A stretch of DNA of 64,000 bases, taken from the NCBI RefSeq assembly GCF_021155775.2, contig NC_060237.1, positions 17,816,970-17,880,969 of the forward strand, written 5' to 3'. This stretch comes from Neodiprion pinetum. Taxonomy: Eukaryota; Arthropoda; Insecta; Hymenoptera; Diprionidae. This document shows, piece after piece, positions 1-14,030 of this stretch. The notes below the pieces were generated by a model. That model searched no databases and was not told the origin of the DNA. It saw nothing but the letters and a program-made list of their open reading frames with translations. The translations under genes were made by a program, and so were the position numbers. The stretch's first letter is position 1. Every line of letters begins with the position of its first letter.

Positions 1-3000
1 AGGCGAATAAAATATTCGATTAGAGATGTTACGGTAACCGTTTGACGTAACGTAAACAGTCGTATTACATGGTACATATAATTAAACGGTATATTATGTA
101 TTCTCTGGTTTATGTTAGCTTTTGGCTTTTCGATTTCTTATTTTGTGTCTCTCAACGCTCTCGAAGACGCAGAAAGCCGGAAGACGATGTTCGTGCATTG
201 AATAAATTTACGATACACGCGTTTTGTATATGACCTATACATACGTAATATTGTATCTATAATACACACCTAAACACAAATCTACGCGCGATGAAATTAT
301 CCGACGATGACGATGTGTGGTAAAAACGAAAGTTGAGCCGTATTGTATAAAATTAAGGTAAAAAAAAAAAAAAAAGACATTACATTTTATATCGGAAGTA
401 ACAAGCTCGGTTCAGAGAGCTATTTATCTTCTTCTCTATACGACGTACACTCAAGACATCTCTTCGAAGCTCTTTCATTCCTCTATTTCATTATCTCGGT
501 GATACATACTCTGTTCTTTGCATTGAATAAAATTTTTTCCTATGCGGTAAATGAAAAAGAAGATGCAAAAAATATTTGTACAGTAATTGTGCTACACGTG
601 GAATGATCCTGCGGAATAAACTTCTGTCTTCGACTCTCCTTTGACATTCGAGGTCAGAAACTGATACCCTACTTTTGTATTATTCGTACACGTGGCTTTA
701 TTCTGTCAATTTTTTATTTCTCGTTTAAATCATCTGCTCACTCGTTTCGGCAGCTTTTTTTTTTATCTCTTTTCCGACAAAGTTGACTGTCCATGTTAGA
801 TAGTTACGTATCTATCTGTGCACATAGCACGTGTCTAAATATTCTCTCGTTGTTGCTATTTTCCATTGTTTTCAATCTGCAGCTTCAGTTTGATAAATAT
901 ATTTATCAAATAGTTGTTGCTCAAACGGATGTACACGAGGTTCTCATTACATGCAGGCAAAAATAAAGTGGTGTCTGCTGAATAATTGTTTTTGGTTTTT
1001 TTTATTTCTGTTGTACAAATATTCCTTATTTTTTTCTCATTAAAACGCACGTCGATATTAACCTGAATCTGACATTTTTTCGAAGAAGTTTGTTCAATAA
1101 CTGTCACCGCAATTATACAAGCTGCAAAACTATAAGCTAATGTATTGCTTGAACATCTTTTTCTCCTCGGAAACTGCCGGAGCACGCAACTATACCGGTT
1201 TTATTAATTTCCGGTGATTCTCGTAAACGTTGGGTAATTTGTTGAGTTTTTTTTTTTTTTATCTCTTCTCTTCGGTCTTTTTCGTCAACTATACACGCAG
1301 CATGGACTATCACTTCACACCGCTGTTACATTGCATGTAACTTATAGTCCCATTTCATGACGTAAGACGAATATCAATCTACTCTTGTCGATTTAAATCT
1401 GTTTTATGCACAGAAAGTTTTAACTCACAATCGTTGATTTCCAAGTCTTTCTAAATTTTTACCAAATGCGTTCGCAGTTATTTTTTATTTATTTTTTTAA
1501 ATATGTAGTTGCCGTAAATGTCTGTGATTCGAATCGACTTTCAAGCTCAATAAACGACGTTTAGTTTTATAAACGATCGATTACCGATCGGAGCAGCTGG
1601 GCCAGAGAAATTGGTAGTCATCGTAACGATATTAGAGAATTTCTTCATCCGCTTTCGCTGACACTGTTCGGATTTTATGACAAAAGAATATCATGAAGCT
1701 CTGTACGTTCTGGGACGATTATTATATCTGTGCGCTTTTTATAGAGATTCCTTTCAAACTCTGAAATACTGACGGCGGGTATAACTCATTACCGCTACTA
1801 ACGGACCTCCGCGTGTGGCATACCTTCGAATTCGCGTCGAATGAACATTAGATACAGCTGGCTGATGACCGATATTTTATTAAATGGACCGCAATATATC
1901 TCGATTTCGAAACGCGATTTCGTTTATTGTTTGTGAAATTGTAAGAGAAGAAAAAAGTGAAGGGCAATGAAGCGTTAACTTTTTACACGGTAATCACATA
2001 ATTAAATTACCATAACCCTATAAATTGTTTTAAAAACGATCGAGAATACAGTTACGACGTACAAATATGATCGATCAAGAACACCTATTGTACCGTACTT
2101 ACACAAATGTATTCTTATTCACTTTGAACATGACTGTAGTTGGGAAGTTATTTCCAAGCAGCCTCTGAAAATCCCTATGGTGAACAAAATAAACTCAAAA
2201 CCACAAAAATCGGATAAAAAAACACCACAGTTTAATCAGTTTGAACTTTCTGATCACAAGACGTATCTCAAAATTTTCAAACCATAGTAGGAACGTATCG
2301 TCCCTGTTCGCTGTCATAGGCGCGAATACTATTTTTGCACCTTCCTTGAACTGTTTTTTTTTCTCTCTTCGTAACCTTTAACTCATACTCTCCCTAAGCA
2401 TTATTTTTTCGGCTCAGTTGCTTTGAATTTGGAAGGTGGTAATCTTAAAAGTTGGAATGTCCAGAGGACTTATCATATATCGTAACTGCCCATGCATAAA
2501 TCTGAAATGGTTATAAAAGACTTTGTAAACATTTCATTAACCATGTCTCAATGTGTCTTGAACAGTTTCGATCAAATCAGGCTTGTTTCAACCAACATTT
2601 GAGCCAGCACTATTTATATTTGCTCCAAATCTCATCGTTTCACGACATATTCATACTTCTAGTATACTAGCAGACCTTCATTCCGACCCGGTAGATAATT
2701 TTACAGTGAAATTTGACTTGAGCTGTTTTGACGCGAATCAATTCTCAACAACACTACTCTCATTACTATAATTTAAATTAATTTTTTTCAAACTATTCAG
2801 TCAACATTTGCAAAAATTGTCATGTCTTTTCGGTCTCCTCAAAAATTCAGTTCGCTCTACGTAGATATTTTTGTTGCACGGCAACTCGTATAACAAGGTA
2901 TCAGGCAGAATGGCAGCAATTGCTTTTTCCTTGGGATCACGAGAAGCCATTGACTTGACGTACCCAATGCCTCTCCACCTACTCGTTGGTGCTATTATTG

Positions 3001-6000
3001 ATTCCGTCTGGACAGTAGCCCTAGGCAATGAACCCTGCGACGGGCTTGATTACACCCTCATCCTGCACAACACGACAGTTTCGATCCCCAAACTTTGGAC
3101 TTTCTTTACGCCCGTTTACACGGCGTGATTCATGCATCCCTTTGTTGAGTGGTGGACTGGATGGCCAAGAAAACTACGCTGGGTTCCGCCGAAGTCGAAA
3201 AGAACTGCCGTTAGGCGGCCATTTCTGACATCCAATTAATAGTGTAGCAGGGCACGGCGGATAAAGGTTGGACAATTTATTCATTGGGCACTTTTCATGG
3301 GTTTCTTAATCCCTCGGACCCCGATAGATTTTGCTTAAGCATTGGAACGTGGTCGACTCTCTTCGAGTTCCTGTTTGTTGCGGAAATTACACTGTATACC
3401 AGGCATTCCGCATAGACTCGTCATATCCTGAACAAACTTTGTTCTCTGGGATTAGCAAGATCGTAATAAGTAAACAGTGGTCGAGAAAAACATGCTTCGT
3501 TATCGGGCTCTGTATAATCTATTGAATTTTGAGCCTGAAGATAAGATAGGTTTCAGAAGTATCCACTTGAATTCTCATCGCAATGAAAATTTCCCGCCCC
3601 TGTTACAGGCACTCAGGTAGCTCGTCAGAATTTGTATCGTAAACACGAAAACAGGGATGTTGAAATCAGTTCTAAAACGTGAAACACTTCGGTCACGGGG
3701 ATGCTAAACCGTCGGCGTGTCTTTGTTTGAAAATGAACATGACTACAGTTATTAAAAGAACCTATCGGTCGTTTCAAAGATCGTTAAAACAGCAGGCTAC
3801 TAAATTTTTCACAGTTTTTGTCATGCACCTTACATCCGCAAGCAAATGTATTCGGTTTCCTTTATTCAAATGACGTTTCAACGGAAAAGAAACGGTGCAT
3901 TTGGTCGGGGGCGGTGCTTCGAATTAATTCGATGTACGACGAAGACCTTTCGAAGTCCTAAGCTGCTGGTTCTTACAGACCGTTACACCACACGACGCGT
4001 TTAAATTTCAGTACGCGTTTATCGCCCCTGTAGCGGTACATCCCGAAGCTCCTGCCGTAGCTGCATCAGGAACCAGATACCAGACGTTTCCTAGGACACG
4101 TGAAAACTACGATAGACGCAAGGCGCAAGGCCGAGAGACAAACAAACGGGAACAGGAGTCGGGGACCCCCGATGCTCCTCAAGGAATACCAATGCGCGTT
4201 ACGAATTGTACAAACATCTATGACAACTGTAGGACACGGAACGTGAGCGGTGAACTGATAACTACCTTATGATCACGTTGCATGAACACCTTTGTCCCGA
4301 GCACCAACGCGTTTTTAGACCAGCTTACGGTGAACACTTGCCTCTCTCTCTCTTTCTATCTCTCTCCCTTCCTCCTTCTCTCTATCTCTCTATCTGTGAC
4401 ACATGCAGTATGTGCCGCGGCATCATCGTGCAACACCAAAAGGCCCGAGCGGCGGATCGATTAAGATGCAAACCTCATACCGGGTCAGTTCCATTTGTAA
4501 TTTTCTCCAAAGTATATATTCTATAAATTGTGAGTGGGTCAGTGTGCCATCGGACTTTTATACACGGACTGGTGCACGGTCACGAGGAGTCTATTCTGTA
4601 CTTTTTTTTTTTTTTCCTAATTTTCTGATTTATTTTATGTCCTTCTTTTTTCTCCTCCTTCTTTTGGGTAATTTTATTGCATTCCAAACGCTTATAACTA
4701 CTCGAGCGGCGGCGTCACGGTTGGCCAACAACCATTTTATGCCCCAGTAGGCGCGTTAACGAGAACGTCTAAACCTACCTAACCACAACTGGCCACCGAT
4801 CACTGACCGCGGACCACCGAGTCTGGATACCGAGTCTCGCGACTCCTAACATAACTGTTACTGTTCTTACCGAGTTTGGACGCAAACCTATGCCAGATGC
4901 AAATACGAGATACCATACACTTGCACTTTCTCTCTTATGATCGGTCGTTGGGTTCTTCTGGTTTGCCAAAATCATCGTTTTTCTCTTTTACTTCTCTCTC
5001 GCTTTCTTTGCGATCGTTGAAGTTCTTCGTCGGCTTCTACGTCGCCCTTGCTTCGTTTTTCAACTTTCTTTATCACACATTCATCTCGCAAGCGTTGAAA
5101 ATCTCCAAAACTATTTGCCGCATCGCTTATCTTCTCGAATGCGCGGAAGTGAATCGACACTTTGAACAATCCTGCGACTCTTCACGGTAGCTTCGGTCAT
5201 TCATTCGGTGTTTGGATTTTACGTTGGTGCATTCATGTGCGTCCGTGCGCCGAACAGGTTTTCACGCCTGGCGACGTAGGGTCTAGTCATTGTTTAAGCT
5301 CTCGTGCAAGTTCGCTTCGGGAAGACACGGAAATTTCAAGAAATTCTACGTGTCGCGTCTGGAATTTATAACAACTTTAGCGAACATTTTTTAAAGTGTT
5401 GGTCAATTTTAGATGCGATCTTCATCATTGATCTGTACTTCGGAAATTAAAACAAGATTTGAATCGTAAATCTGCAGACCTCGTAAAATAGACTATACAG
5501 TAGACGGAAGCCGACCATTTCCGGGGGTTACGATTTGATCGAGTAATGCGTTGAATGGAATTTAATTTTTTTGGATAGTCAAAATTGATACGAGGCAATC
5601 ATTTTTATGCATTTTTTCACTATTTACTTGCGGCTTGAAAGAAAAACGTTTCTTTGGTGTTTGCTTCGAGTTTTTTTTTTATCCAAACAACGATACCAAC
5701 GTTTGAAGTTTTGAGCGTTAAAGAAAAACCAATAGATAAACATCCAAAGTTTGAGAATAGAAGATACACAAATTGAGTCAAGTCGTTATTACTATCTTTT
5801 GTAAAACAATTATGAACCAGTAAAAGATCAAGGTCTCTGATGTACTTTCTAGTTTGCAAAATATTTGAAATTGATCCGAGTTAATACAACAGATAAAATT
5901 GAGATAAAATTTGTGTTAACAGAATTATTCCTAGAACGAATACCTTATTCGCAACAATTTTCCAAATAAATAACTGAAATTAAAAGGTATCTATCCAAAA

Positions 6001-9000
6001 AATTTCTCTTTGTATACGTCAAGGTTTTTTTTCATCTCAATAGTACGAAAGACTAACGATATTATAATCTTGAAACTCTGTGACTAAGAAAGATTTCGAT
6101 TCATATTCGTAATGCAACTGACATCGGTAGTTGAGGATCAATAATATAGCTTGCCAAGAGCATCATGACAAAATTTAATGCCTGCCTGTTATCTTCTTAT
6201 ACGTCAAAGTGCAAAGTCACCGGTAATTTTGCACTAGATTTGCTCGTTGTTGATGAAAACCGATATCTCCGTTCCTTCGTGCCTCGCCTGATGCCTGATC
6301 GAGCATTCAGTTTATAGCCCTCTTGAGCCGACGAGTGGGTACTCGGAGTGGGAAAAGCACGACTATTATCGCTATAGGTCACGTCTGATAGCCGACATAA
6401 GGGTTCTGAATATAAATAGCAGCCTGGCCTGGTTATGAGAGTCAGGTATGCTTAAAAATAATTCATGAATGAGCCCACGCGATGCGTTGCCCTCCCACAT
6501 GAAATAGGCAACCGTCTGCCATAGTCTCGGACTATAGCGGTGTCGGCGAACCGGTGAACGTTGTACCATCCCATAGCGGCGGGACTCTAGCTCACGCGTA
6601 GTAGTCTAAAAGCTACGAGCTAGAGATAGAATATAACGGATCCGTAGCGAGTAGGTCGATGCGTCCAGCAGTTGACACCGATTGGGACATCGAGGAAAAC
6701 GCATAAATTAACCTTTAAATGCACCTACCATCACGGGCGCTTCTACCGTGCACTTTGTGCTTCGAGTTTCCAACCATGAAAATCGTTTTCCAACAATGTT
6801 AATGTCGCTTCTCTCGTAAGTACCTCTCCGACTCCAACTCCGTGTGTGGGGTGCTCGCCGAGTCGTTTGAATTCATCGGGATGTATATTCTTCTTATCAC
6901 TGCGTGAGACCATCGGTCAAAGTGAAGAGGATGACTCGCCTTCCTTTCAATCGCCGCGGATTGTAAATGGAAGATGATCAAAAGACGGAGAAACGAGTTC
7001 TCGATCCTTGAATGGACCGATCGTGCTTCTGTAATTGAGCATAACGGTTGCGTAGCTCGCTTTTCAAGAGCGACAATCGACGAATTTATAAGTGCTAATT
7101 GTTTATACATTCAATCGACAATCAAGGAACACAAATTTTCTCTCAAGACAGGAACGAATGGTGAACAAAGTGTGGAAACACAACGACCATTCTACATTAT
7201 CCCCTTAACGCATTAGCTGAACAGGCACTCAACGGCTTACGATCCACTTTGGACAGCGTAGATTTGTGTCAACGACAACGCGCCAGTGCATATCGTCCAA
7301 ACGTAAATGATCGCATACGTGTGGTATTCACACATTATCGATATGGGTAGATATAAATCCTTAGAAGCTGTGAGCGAATTGGAACGCGCGAGAAGGCATC
7401 AGAGGCAGGCTCGTAATTCTGTCTTACTTACTTACATTCTTGCTTACTGGTTTCCTCGATTCTCGATCAAACGTCTCGTGCACGGACACCGGGCAGCAGA
7501 TCCACTCGACACGGTCATATCAATCCTCGTAAATTGGTACAAGCCCAACTTTTAATTGCGATCGTTTAACCATTCGTGACGAGAGTGTCCCGGCCTCTTT
7601 ACCATCCAATGTGTCAGTTCAGTCAAGTATCGCCAACTTCACTCATTGTCGGTGTATCGTTACGTCCCTCGACATTCAACGTCTCGTTTCATTCATCTCC
7701 TGCATGGCAATCCCATACACTACGCATAATATCCCATTTGTGCCACCAAATTCTTCAACTAATATCCGCCTCGAGGCTTCGCTGCCGATTTTAACTGTTA
7801 TTCAATTTTTTATTTTTATTGCAGCCTTAATTCACCGGATAATCACTGAGAATTTGAGGCCCCATTTGTAGCTACCGTTCAGCTAAGGGGACGCTCTCCT
7901 CGCTCTGTACGGACGAAGAATTCAACACGTTTTCCGTCACTCTGTTAAGTGTCAGTTGCATACCCTTCCAGAAGTTGATTGACGAGACGATTTTGAGATT
8001 TTCTCCAAAGGTTATGTTCGTTTTTTCTTTGACTATGTCACGCGTCACCGTTGCGTGTCAAATCGGTTCATGATCGACCATTTTTCACACGCATCGTCGA
8101 TCTTCGTGGACTTGACCTGAGAATTCAGACGGATATTTACGCGCTCCATTCCAATCCTCGGATCTCTTGTGGCCATCCCCATTAGCCGCAAGGTTCTAAA
8201 CGAGTTGCAGTGTACTTATCGTCGTTATCAGGTGAACCATAACGCACTCTGTGCTACTTACCCACTGCGAACGGCGAGTGAGATTTTATGAAATGCCTTT
8301 TACCACGGTCCTCACGTGGGACACTGCAGTCGTATAAACTGCAGGATAATATAGAGACTGTGAAAATGTCACGGGAACATTTTCTCTGGAATCTCGATCT
8401 GCGAAAGGGAAAGAGATAAATTATGATGCGAAAAAGAAAAAACGTGTCTGCTACGGTTGTTTTCTTGCTCTTGGACGTCCTACGAGTCACTTTTATTTGC
8501 GGCACAAGTCAGTTTGTACGCAGGTAGTGGCAGGGTTGGCTCTCAAACGCTTTCATGAATGTACTGAAATGTGAGACTTCGTTATGTTGGCAATGAAAAT
8601 TTAAAAATGAAACCGATTTCTTTCTTTGCATCCAACGAACGATAAACGCAAGCTATTAAGTACTTCCGATGGATAATGTAAGTGAAGATCAATGGTTATT
8701 ACACTTCTTTGTACTTCACGAGCTGCTATTTCGCACATGTTTATTTAGTTTAAGTATGTGTCTATCCTGGGATCCTGACAAAATGGTAAATTTTCTAAAA
8801 TTCTTGATCAAAACTTTTCACGACAGTTGCAGGAAACCCTGACAAAGAAGTTTCCAAAATTTTGTAAAAATATCTGTAATCCAATATCAAAAATATCTAT
8901 AAATTCTGATTTTTCACAAACATTTTTAAAGAAAAGTTTCTCTCAAGAAGTTTGACAGTGTTTTTAGTGATTTTTAACTCGCAGACGATGCAGGATTTTT

Positions 9001-9174
9001 CGTCAAAGCTTTCGGATCAATCCAAGATCTACCGAAAATTTGATAATTTAATAAAACGAAGGTATTCCTGGAGAAGATACAACATTTGAAATGTTTTATA
9101 CGCGTATTAAAAATCAAAGAATTTCAAACGCGTCACCCTGCAACCCTGAGTACTGAAACCAAGCAGTTGCATTG

Positions 9175-9200
9175 GCAGCAGCAGCAGCAGCAGCAGCAAC
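9175..9200 (+). repeat. CAG trinucleotide run
   Basis: About eight CAG units followed by CAA. The forward reading would give a short polyglutamine stretch inside a 72-codon open frame, but no splice sites or homology support coding. I treat it as a microsatellite. Confidence 0.8.
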
Positions 9201-10575
9201 CTTGCATCGGAATGCGTTTGCAGTCCGTAGTTCGTCCGAGTCGCCTCGGCGATTCTGGTTTTTCTGTAAAAAATGTTGAATTTATTTTATGCACCGGTAT
9301 ATAGACCATATGCATCGTTACACAGCGAATAGCCGGAGTCGCGTGTTTCCCGCATTGTTAACCTTGACGATCCTTGATATACCTGAGGTGTAAAACTGCT
9401 TGAATTCAAATGTCTCCGGCTTTGTTAGCGATCGTTTGCATTTTAATTTCTTCCAACGAATCCGTCCTTCGTCCTCGAGGCTTGGCGCATGGTTGCAGTT
9501 AATCGCAGACGTCACATTCCGCGAAACGTCTACGCTTCTACGAATTTGGATGTGCAGAGCTTGGCCGGAAGTCGGCTTCGCTTGTATGGAAATCAACGAC
9601 GGTTTGCTCAAAGTTGTAATGTGCGATATTCGCTTGGTATTTGTCAAACTACACTGAGAAATATTTCATTTGTTACAGTGACTAGAAAAATTGAGTAAAA
9701 CAGGTTTCGTTAAAAAAAACTGTTTGAATATTGTTGGAATAACGAAAAACGAGGTACGCGTTACCATTTTGCGCTATCGTCGATCCTTTTTTGGTAATTG
9801 CAACGCAAAATCAGTTTCTGAGGTTTACTGTACTTTTTTAGCTAAACAAGGCTTTGACATCAATTTATTGTTGCACGAGCATTAAATTTTCGCAACAGTT
9901 ACGAGAAAATACAGTAACGGTGATCATAATGAAAAAGAATAGTAACGGATACCAGAGTTTCCGGTGACAGCTAGAAATCTAATTTTAATTTTGTACCTCG
10001 AACTATATTTTTCGATTTTGTGGTAAAAAATGAAAATAGTCAAGGACTGAGCGGTAACCGGAACTAAAAATTTCTCTCAGTCTAAATATTGGTACAGTCA
10101 CAAACTATTGCCTATTTTTAAATCGATGAATTGGAGAGGAACAAAATTCACTTATGAACGAAAGGAACAAAAAAAATTCTATGGTTGCACGTCAATCGTT
10201 AAGAAACCACGGGTCGAAAAATAACTCAATCTCGCGATTTCTTTTTTCGATAGCTATGATTTTCTTATAATATGTTAAAGTAGAGCACTCGTGAAGAACA
10301 GAAAATAAATGTCGAAACGTTTATTTTTATTTTTTTACAGTTTTTTAAACGTCTTTCTCGAAACACGGTTGTTCAAAATGGTCTACGCTCTCAAAGGAAG
10401 AGTCTTCAAGCTATCCGTCTCAAATTTGGACACAACATTCTTCATATCATTCTTTGTCTTGCTTCGGACGCTCTTTTTTGTAAACTTCATATTTTTTTTA
10501 AGGAAATGCTGTCGAAAAAATAAGTTAAATTCGATACTTTTTGTTCGCGACGCCGCCACTTTGTAAATTTTAATT

Positions 10576-10598
10576 AAAAAAAAAAAAAAAAAAAAAAC
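10576..10598. repeat. Poly-A tract
   Basis: An uninterrupted run of more than 20 A. It could be a retroposon tail or a simple homopolymer; no target-site duplication or element body was recognised next to it. Confidence 0.7.
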
Positions 10599-12535
10599 GT
10601 CCATAGCAAGATAGCGGCTGTCATACTGATTAATAATATTTTTTACAAATCTTGTGTTAGATAATATTTACGGCTACAATCATGTACGCCATGTGGACTC
10701 CTTTCTTCGAAGTCATTTTCAACCTTACAAAATAAATCTAATAAAAATAAAGATAAACGTTTAAAAATTTGTTTTCTGTTCTCCACGAGTGCTTTTATTT
10801 TACACAAAAAAATCAGACCGGTCATTTTCTAACTTGTAAAAATGAAAATGTTAGATTGTATTATCCACAGAACACAGTATTCGAGTCTCTACTGTTGCAA
10901 CTAGCGCCCAGCGTCATATTTAATTTTTACATCAAGACTGAATTTTACGTATGAAATACCTTTCAAAAACATCACAAATCGTAACAATACCAAAATATTG
11001 TGTTTTAGTCAATTTTAGTTTGTTCTCCCATGTTTTATGTCGCAAAATTTTGCACCGACCTTCCGCACACTCTGAAAAAATCCTCGAATCAGCACAGTTT
11101 CGTCGATCAGTGCTTCAGTACGCAAAAAAAAAGAACCAATTTTCGATTCGTTTGGCTTGAGCAACGATTTTCACACACCGCTGGGCGAGTTCCTCTTCGC
11201 CTCGTCGTCTCTAAGGCAGGCAGGCTTGGCATGGCAAAAATTCGTCCTACCTTTCGCGTTGACCTACTGTCTCAGAGGTCACCGGAAGTATTTCCTCAGC
11301 GACACCAAAGCCGATAAATTGATCGTGTAGAGAAAAGAAAATCGGCTTAGAGGAGAAGGACAGACGCAGAACCGGAAACAGACCGAGTAGATGATTGCTC
11401 AACGGAAATGGCCGGAACATACGTGTACGCAGGAATAATTACGCAGACTCGTGTTGAACAGGTGCGCAATCAAAGCCGCGGTGAACTCTGAACTGCACTC
11501 AAAGCAGTTTCTCTTAACGGAGACGAATCGGGATATGATTGAAGTTTTGTGAGAGTAACGAGTGAAACAGCACCGAGATTCAGCGAGACGACCAGGCAAC
11601 TCGTCGATGGATCGATTAGCGTAAAAGATATGACATTCCAAAAAAAAGAAACTTGGCTTTTATTTGTAAACGTGTAAAAGTTATGCGCGTTTCGCGCGTG
11701 CTTTCGATGAGATTAGCTTAGGATTAATCGTAAGACCGCTCTGAAGTACTCAAGAGAATTTTGGACCGCCTATCGTTTCGATCCGTTCAGTTTTGTGCGC
11801 AATAAATTTTTTTTTTTTTTTAGTTCGAAAAGAAGAAAATACAAATTAGATATCTGTCTCGTAATTATGGTGCAGTAAAATAATAAAGTAAAAGTGTACT
11901 TTTACGGTTTATGTTCCTAGTACAAAATTTCAAGGTAATTTCTGTTTTATTTCACTTCAATTATTCAAGTTTAATCAGGCACTTTTTATCTGCAATTTAT
12001 TGACACCGCAGTTACAAATTACAAATTATACGTCTCACTTGTAATTAACTATTTACAATTTTGCCCACAACCGGTTCCGTTCGTCCGACTTCGGCATCTG
12101 GTTATGATCGGATTTCGACATTTTACCAATGCCATCTGATTTATTTCTAGATTTATGCAATATTCATGCATATTATTCTCATACCTCGTAAAAAAAAAGA
12201 AAAAAACGTATTTTCAACTAGCTAACTGCATTCTCAGTTTCTTCTTCGTTGCGAGCATTCAGAAACAACAAAATGAAGTTTCATGCGAAAATCGCAAAGA
12301 AATTTACGACCAAGCATTGCAATCATTCTAGATCATTGTTTCAATTTCGAATGAATTTGGTTTGTTGTAATGTGTACCTATGTAACCATTTATATGTCTA
12401 ATTGCATATTCTATCTCAAATACATATCTCTTGGATAATTATTTGTATGCCATATTTTCATTCGAAGGTCGCGTGCAATTCTTATATTTAACTTGATCGT
12501 ACCTTACAGATACTGAATGATCCCGGAAATTTCCT

Positions 12536-12656
12536 TACGGAAAAATAACCCTCAACTTGGCAGTGAATTCGTACCTTCAACTTTTTTTTTCGGAATTCAG
12601 CATTATCTACAAGTTGGGGGTACGAATTTACTCCTAAATTGAGGATTTTTTCCACA
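12536..12656. repeat. Short foldback (hairpin) element
   Basis: The left half, starting GGAAAAATAACCCTCAACTT, is matched by the reverse complement of the right half ending AATTGAGGATTTTTTCC. The arms are about 50 bases with scattered mismatches and a short T-rich loop. The layout resembles a very short MITE. No clear target-site duplication is seen. Confidence 0.6.
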
Positions 12657-13552
12657 GAGGTTGCTAATTCAACAAGTTCCTGGCTAATATTTTAGAACCT
12701 TTCGCCAAGATCGCGTATAAAAAATGCCGAGTTTATGATGCCAAACTCATAATCTTGTCTGTCAATCTCAATACGTTCTGACCGATAAAAAAATAATCCG
12801 AATAAGACATTAGATATTCTCAATTGATTCGAATTTCAACATCGAGTCGATAAACTTCTAAAGATTCTCAGAGGATTTTCAGATTGAGATTTCAGAAAAA
12901 TTCTCTCCGTGTGATGAAATTTATTCGAAATCTTTCTGACATAATCTAACCAGCCACTCTGCAAAGCTTCTGAAACTTTTTCTGTCGAAATTCGAGTGAC
13001 CAGCAAAAAGTGTTCAGAAAAGTTCAACAGAGTGTTCAATGAATTTATCAACACACTGGTAGAATCATGTTTACTTAGTCCAAGGTTTTCTCAAATATTT
13101 CTCAAATTCCCTGTAAATTCTCTGAGAATCATCGAAAGTTTTCTAATTTTCTTAGGATTTAAGTTCGTTACGTTTCAAGGTAGATAAAAAACATACCTGA
13201 AATGACAACTGTCATACATTTGACCGGATTTGAATAATACGTAACGCTTTCATTATTTATGCAGATATTTAGGTTCAATATAGATTTAGTTTCCTTACCT
13301 ATTTGATTTCTTTTTTTTCTGCTTTTTCATCAATGTATAATTTTCTCGTACGGAAGATGTATCAAAATATTTCCTACTATAAATCGTTACATAAAATTGT
13401 TTTTGCCCAGTCTCGCTAATGAAAATCGTAAAAAGATCGTACGCATATGAAAATAAAAATTGTGAACCGATTCGGTGTTCATAATTAATTGAATTTGATG
13501 ATCGTTTATAACAATGGTACAAATAAAGATAACCGGCTCATACTTTCAGGGG

Positions 13553-14030
13553 TGTTTACTAGCATATTTGTGAATAATTATAATGTATGGCATAGTTACT
13601 AAGTCAATAATATGTTCGGTCCAACGTTATTAGTCCAAGGAAGTAAAATTGGATTTCACCACGATTGCAACCAAACGGGTAATCCAATCCGGAGTCGCTT
13701 TGTCTGCATCTCTTTATTGGATTCCTCTCTATCAATCCCTCCTGAAAAATTGAAAATCAGATGAAAATTACAAAAATGGTAATCAGGAAACGCAAAATTA
13801 ACATTCTTACACTACATTATAAATTCTAGAGATTACATTTCAGGGGGAGATCGACGAAGAAGGATCCAACAAAGAGATCCAGACAAAGCGACTCCGGATT
13901 GGATTACCCGTTCGGTTGGAATCGTGGTACAAACCCAATTTCACCTCGTTGGACTAATGACGTTTCGACCGTCCACATTATTGAGAACCATGACATACGT
14001 CATAATTAATCACAAATATGCCAATAAACG
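13553..14030. mobile_element. Foldback element with long terminal inverted repeats (MITE-like)
   Basis: The first ~190 bases (from GTTTACTAGCATATTTGTG) pair with the last ~190 (ending CACAAATATGCCAATAAAC). Internal matched blocks include the stretch around CCAATCCGGAGTCGCTTTGTC on the left and its complement at about 13,885-13,905. The middle (about 13,740-13,850) is unpaired and non-coding. This is the structure of a non-autonomous foldback or MITE transposon. The superfamily is not assignable, since I cannot fix a target-site duplication. Confidence 0.75.

Larger units (their letters stand above)
1..12535. other. Gene-poor AT-rich DNA, no recognised gene
   Basis: I find no exon chain, RNA gene or recognisable protein here on either strand. 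Short open frames are scattered and overlap on both strands as expected by chance. Slightly GC-richer stretches lie near 2.8-3.3, 3.9-5.3 and 6.2-8.3 kb and could hold 5' exons or enhancers, but no product is recognisable. Simple repeats include CT runs near 4.34-4.40 kb, a CAG run near 9.18 kb and a poly-A tract near 10.58 kb. By position this is upstream DNA of the Daam gene, or a very long 5' intron of it. Confidence 0.6.

Noticed and set aside
2801..3228. Open frames on both strands in a GC-elevated stretch (85, 75 and 66 codons)
   Set aside because: They overlap one another, have no splice-supported extension and match no family I recognise. Possibly a decayed element, but not supportable.
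9086..9315. Open frames across the CAG run (polyGln on plus, polyCys on minus)
   Set aside because: Explained by the microsatellite; no other coding evidence.
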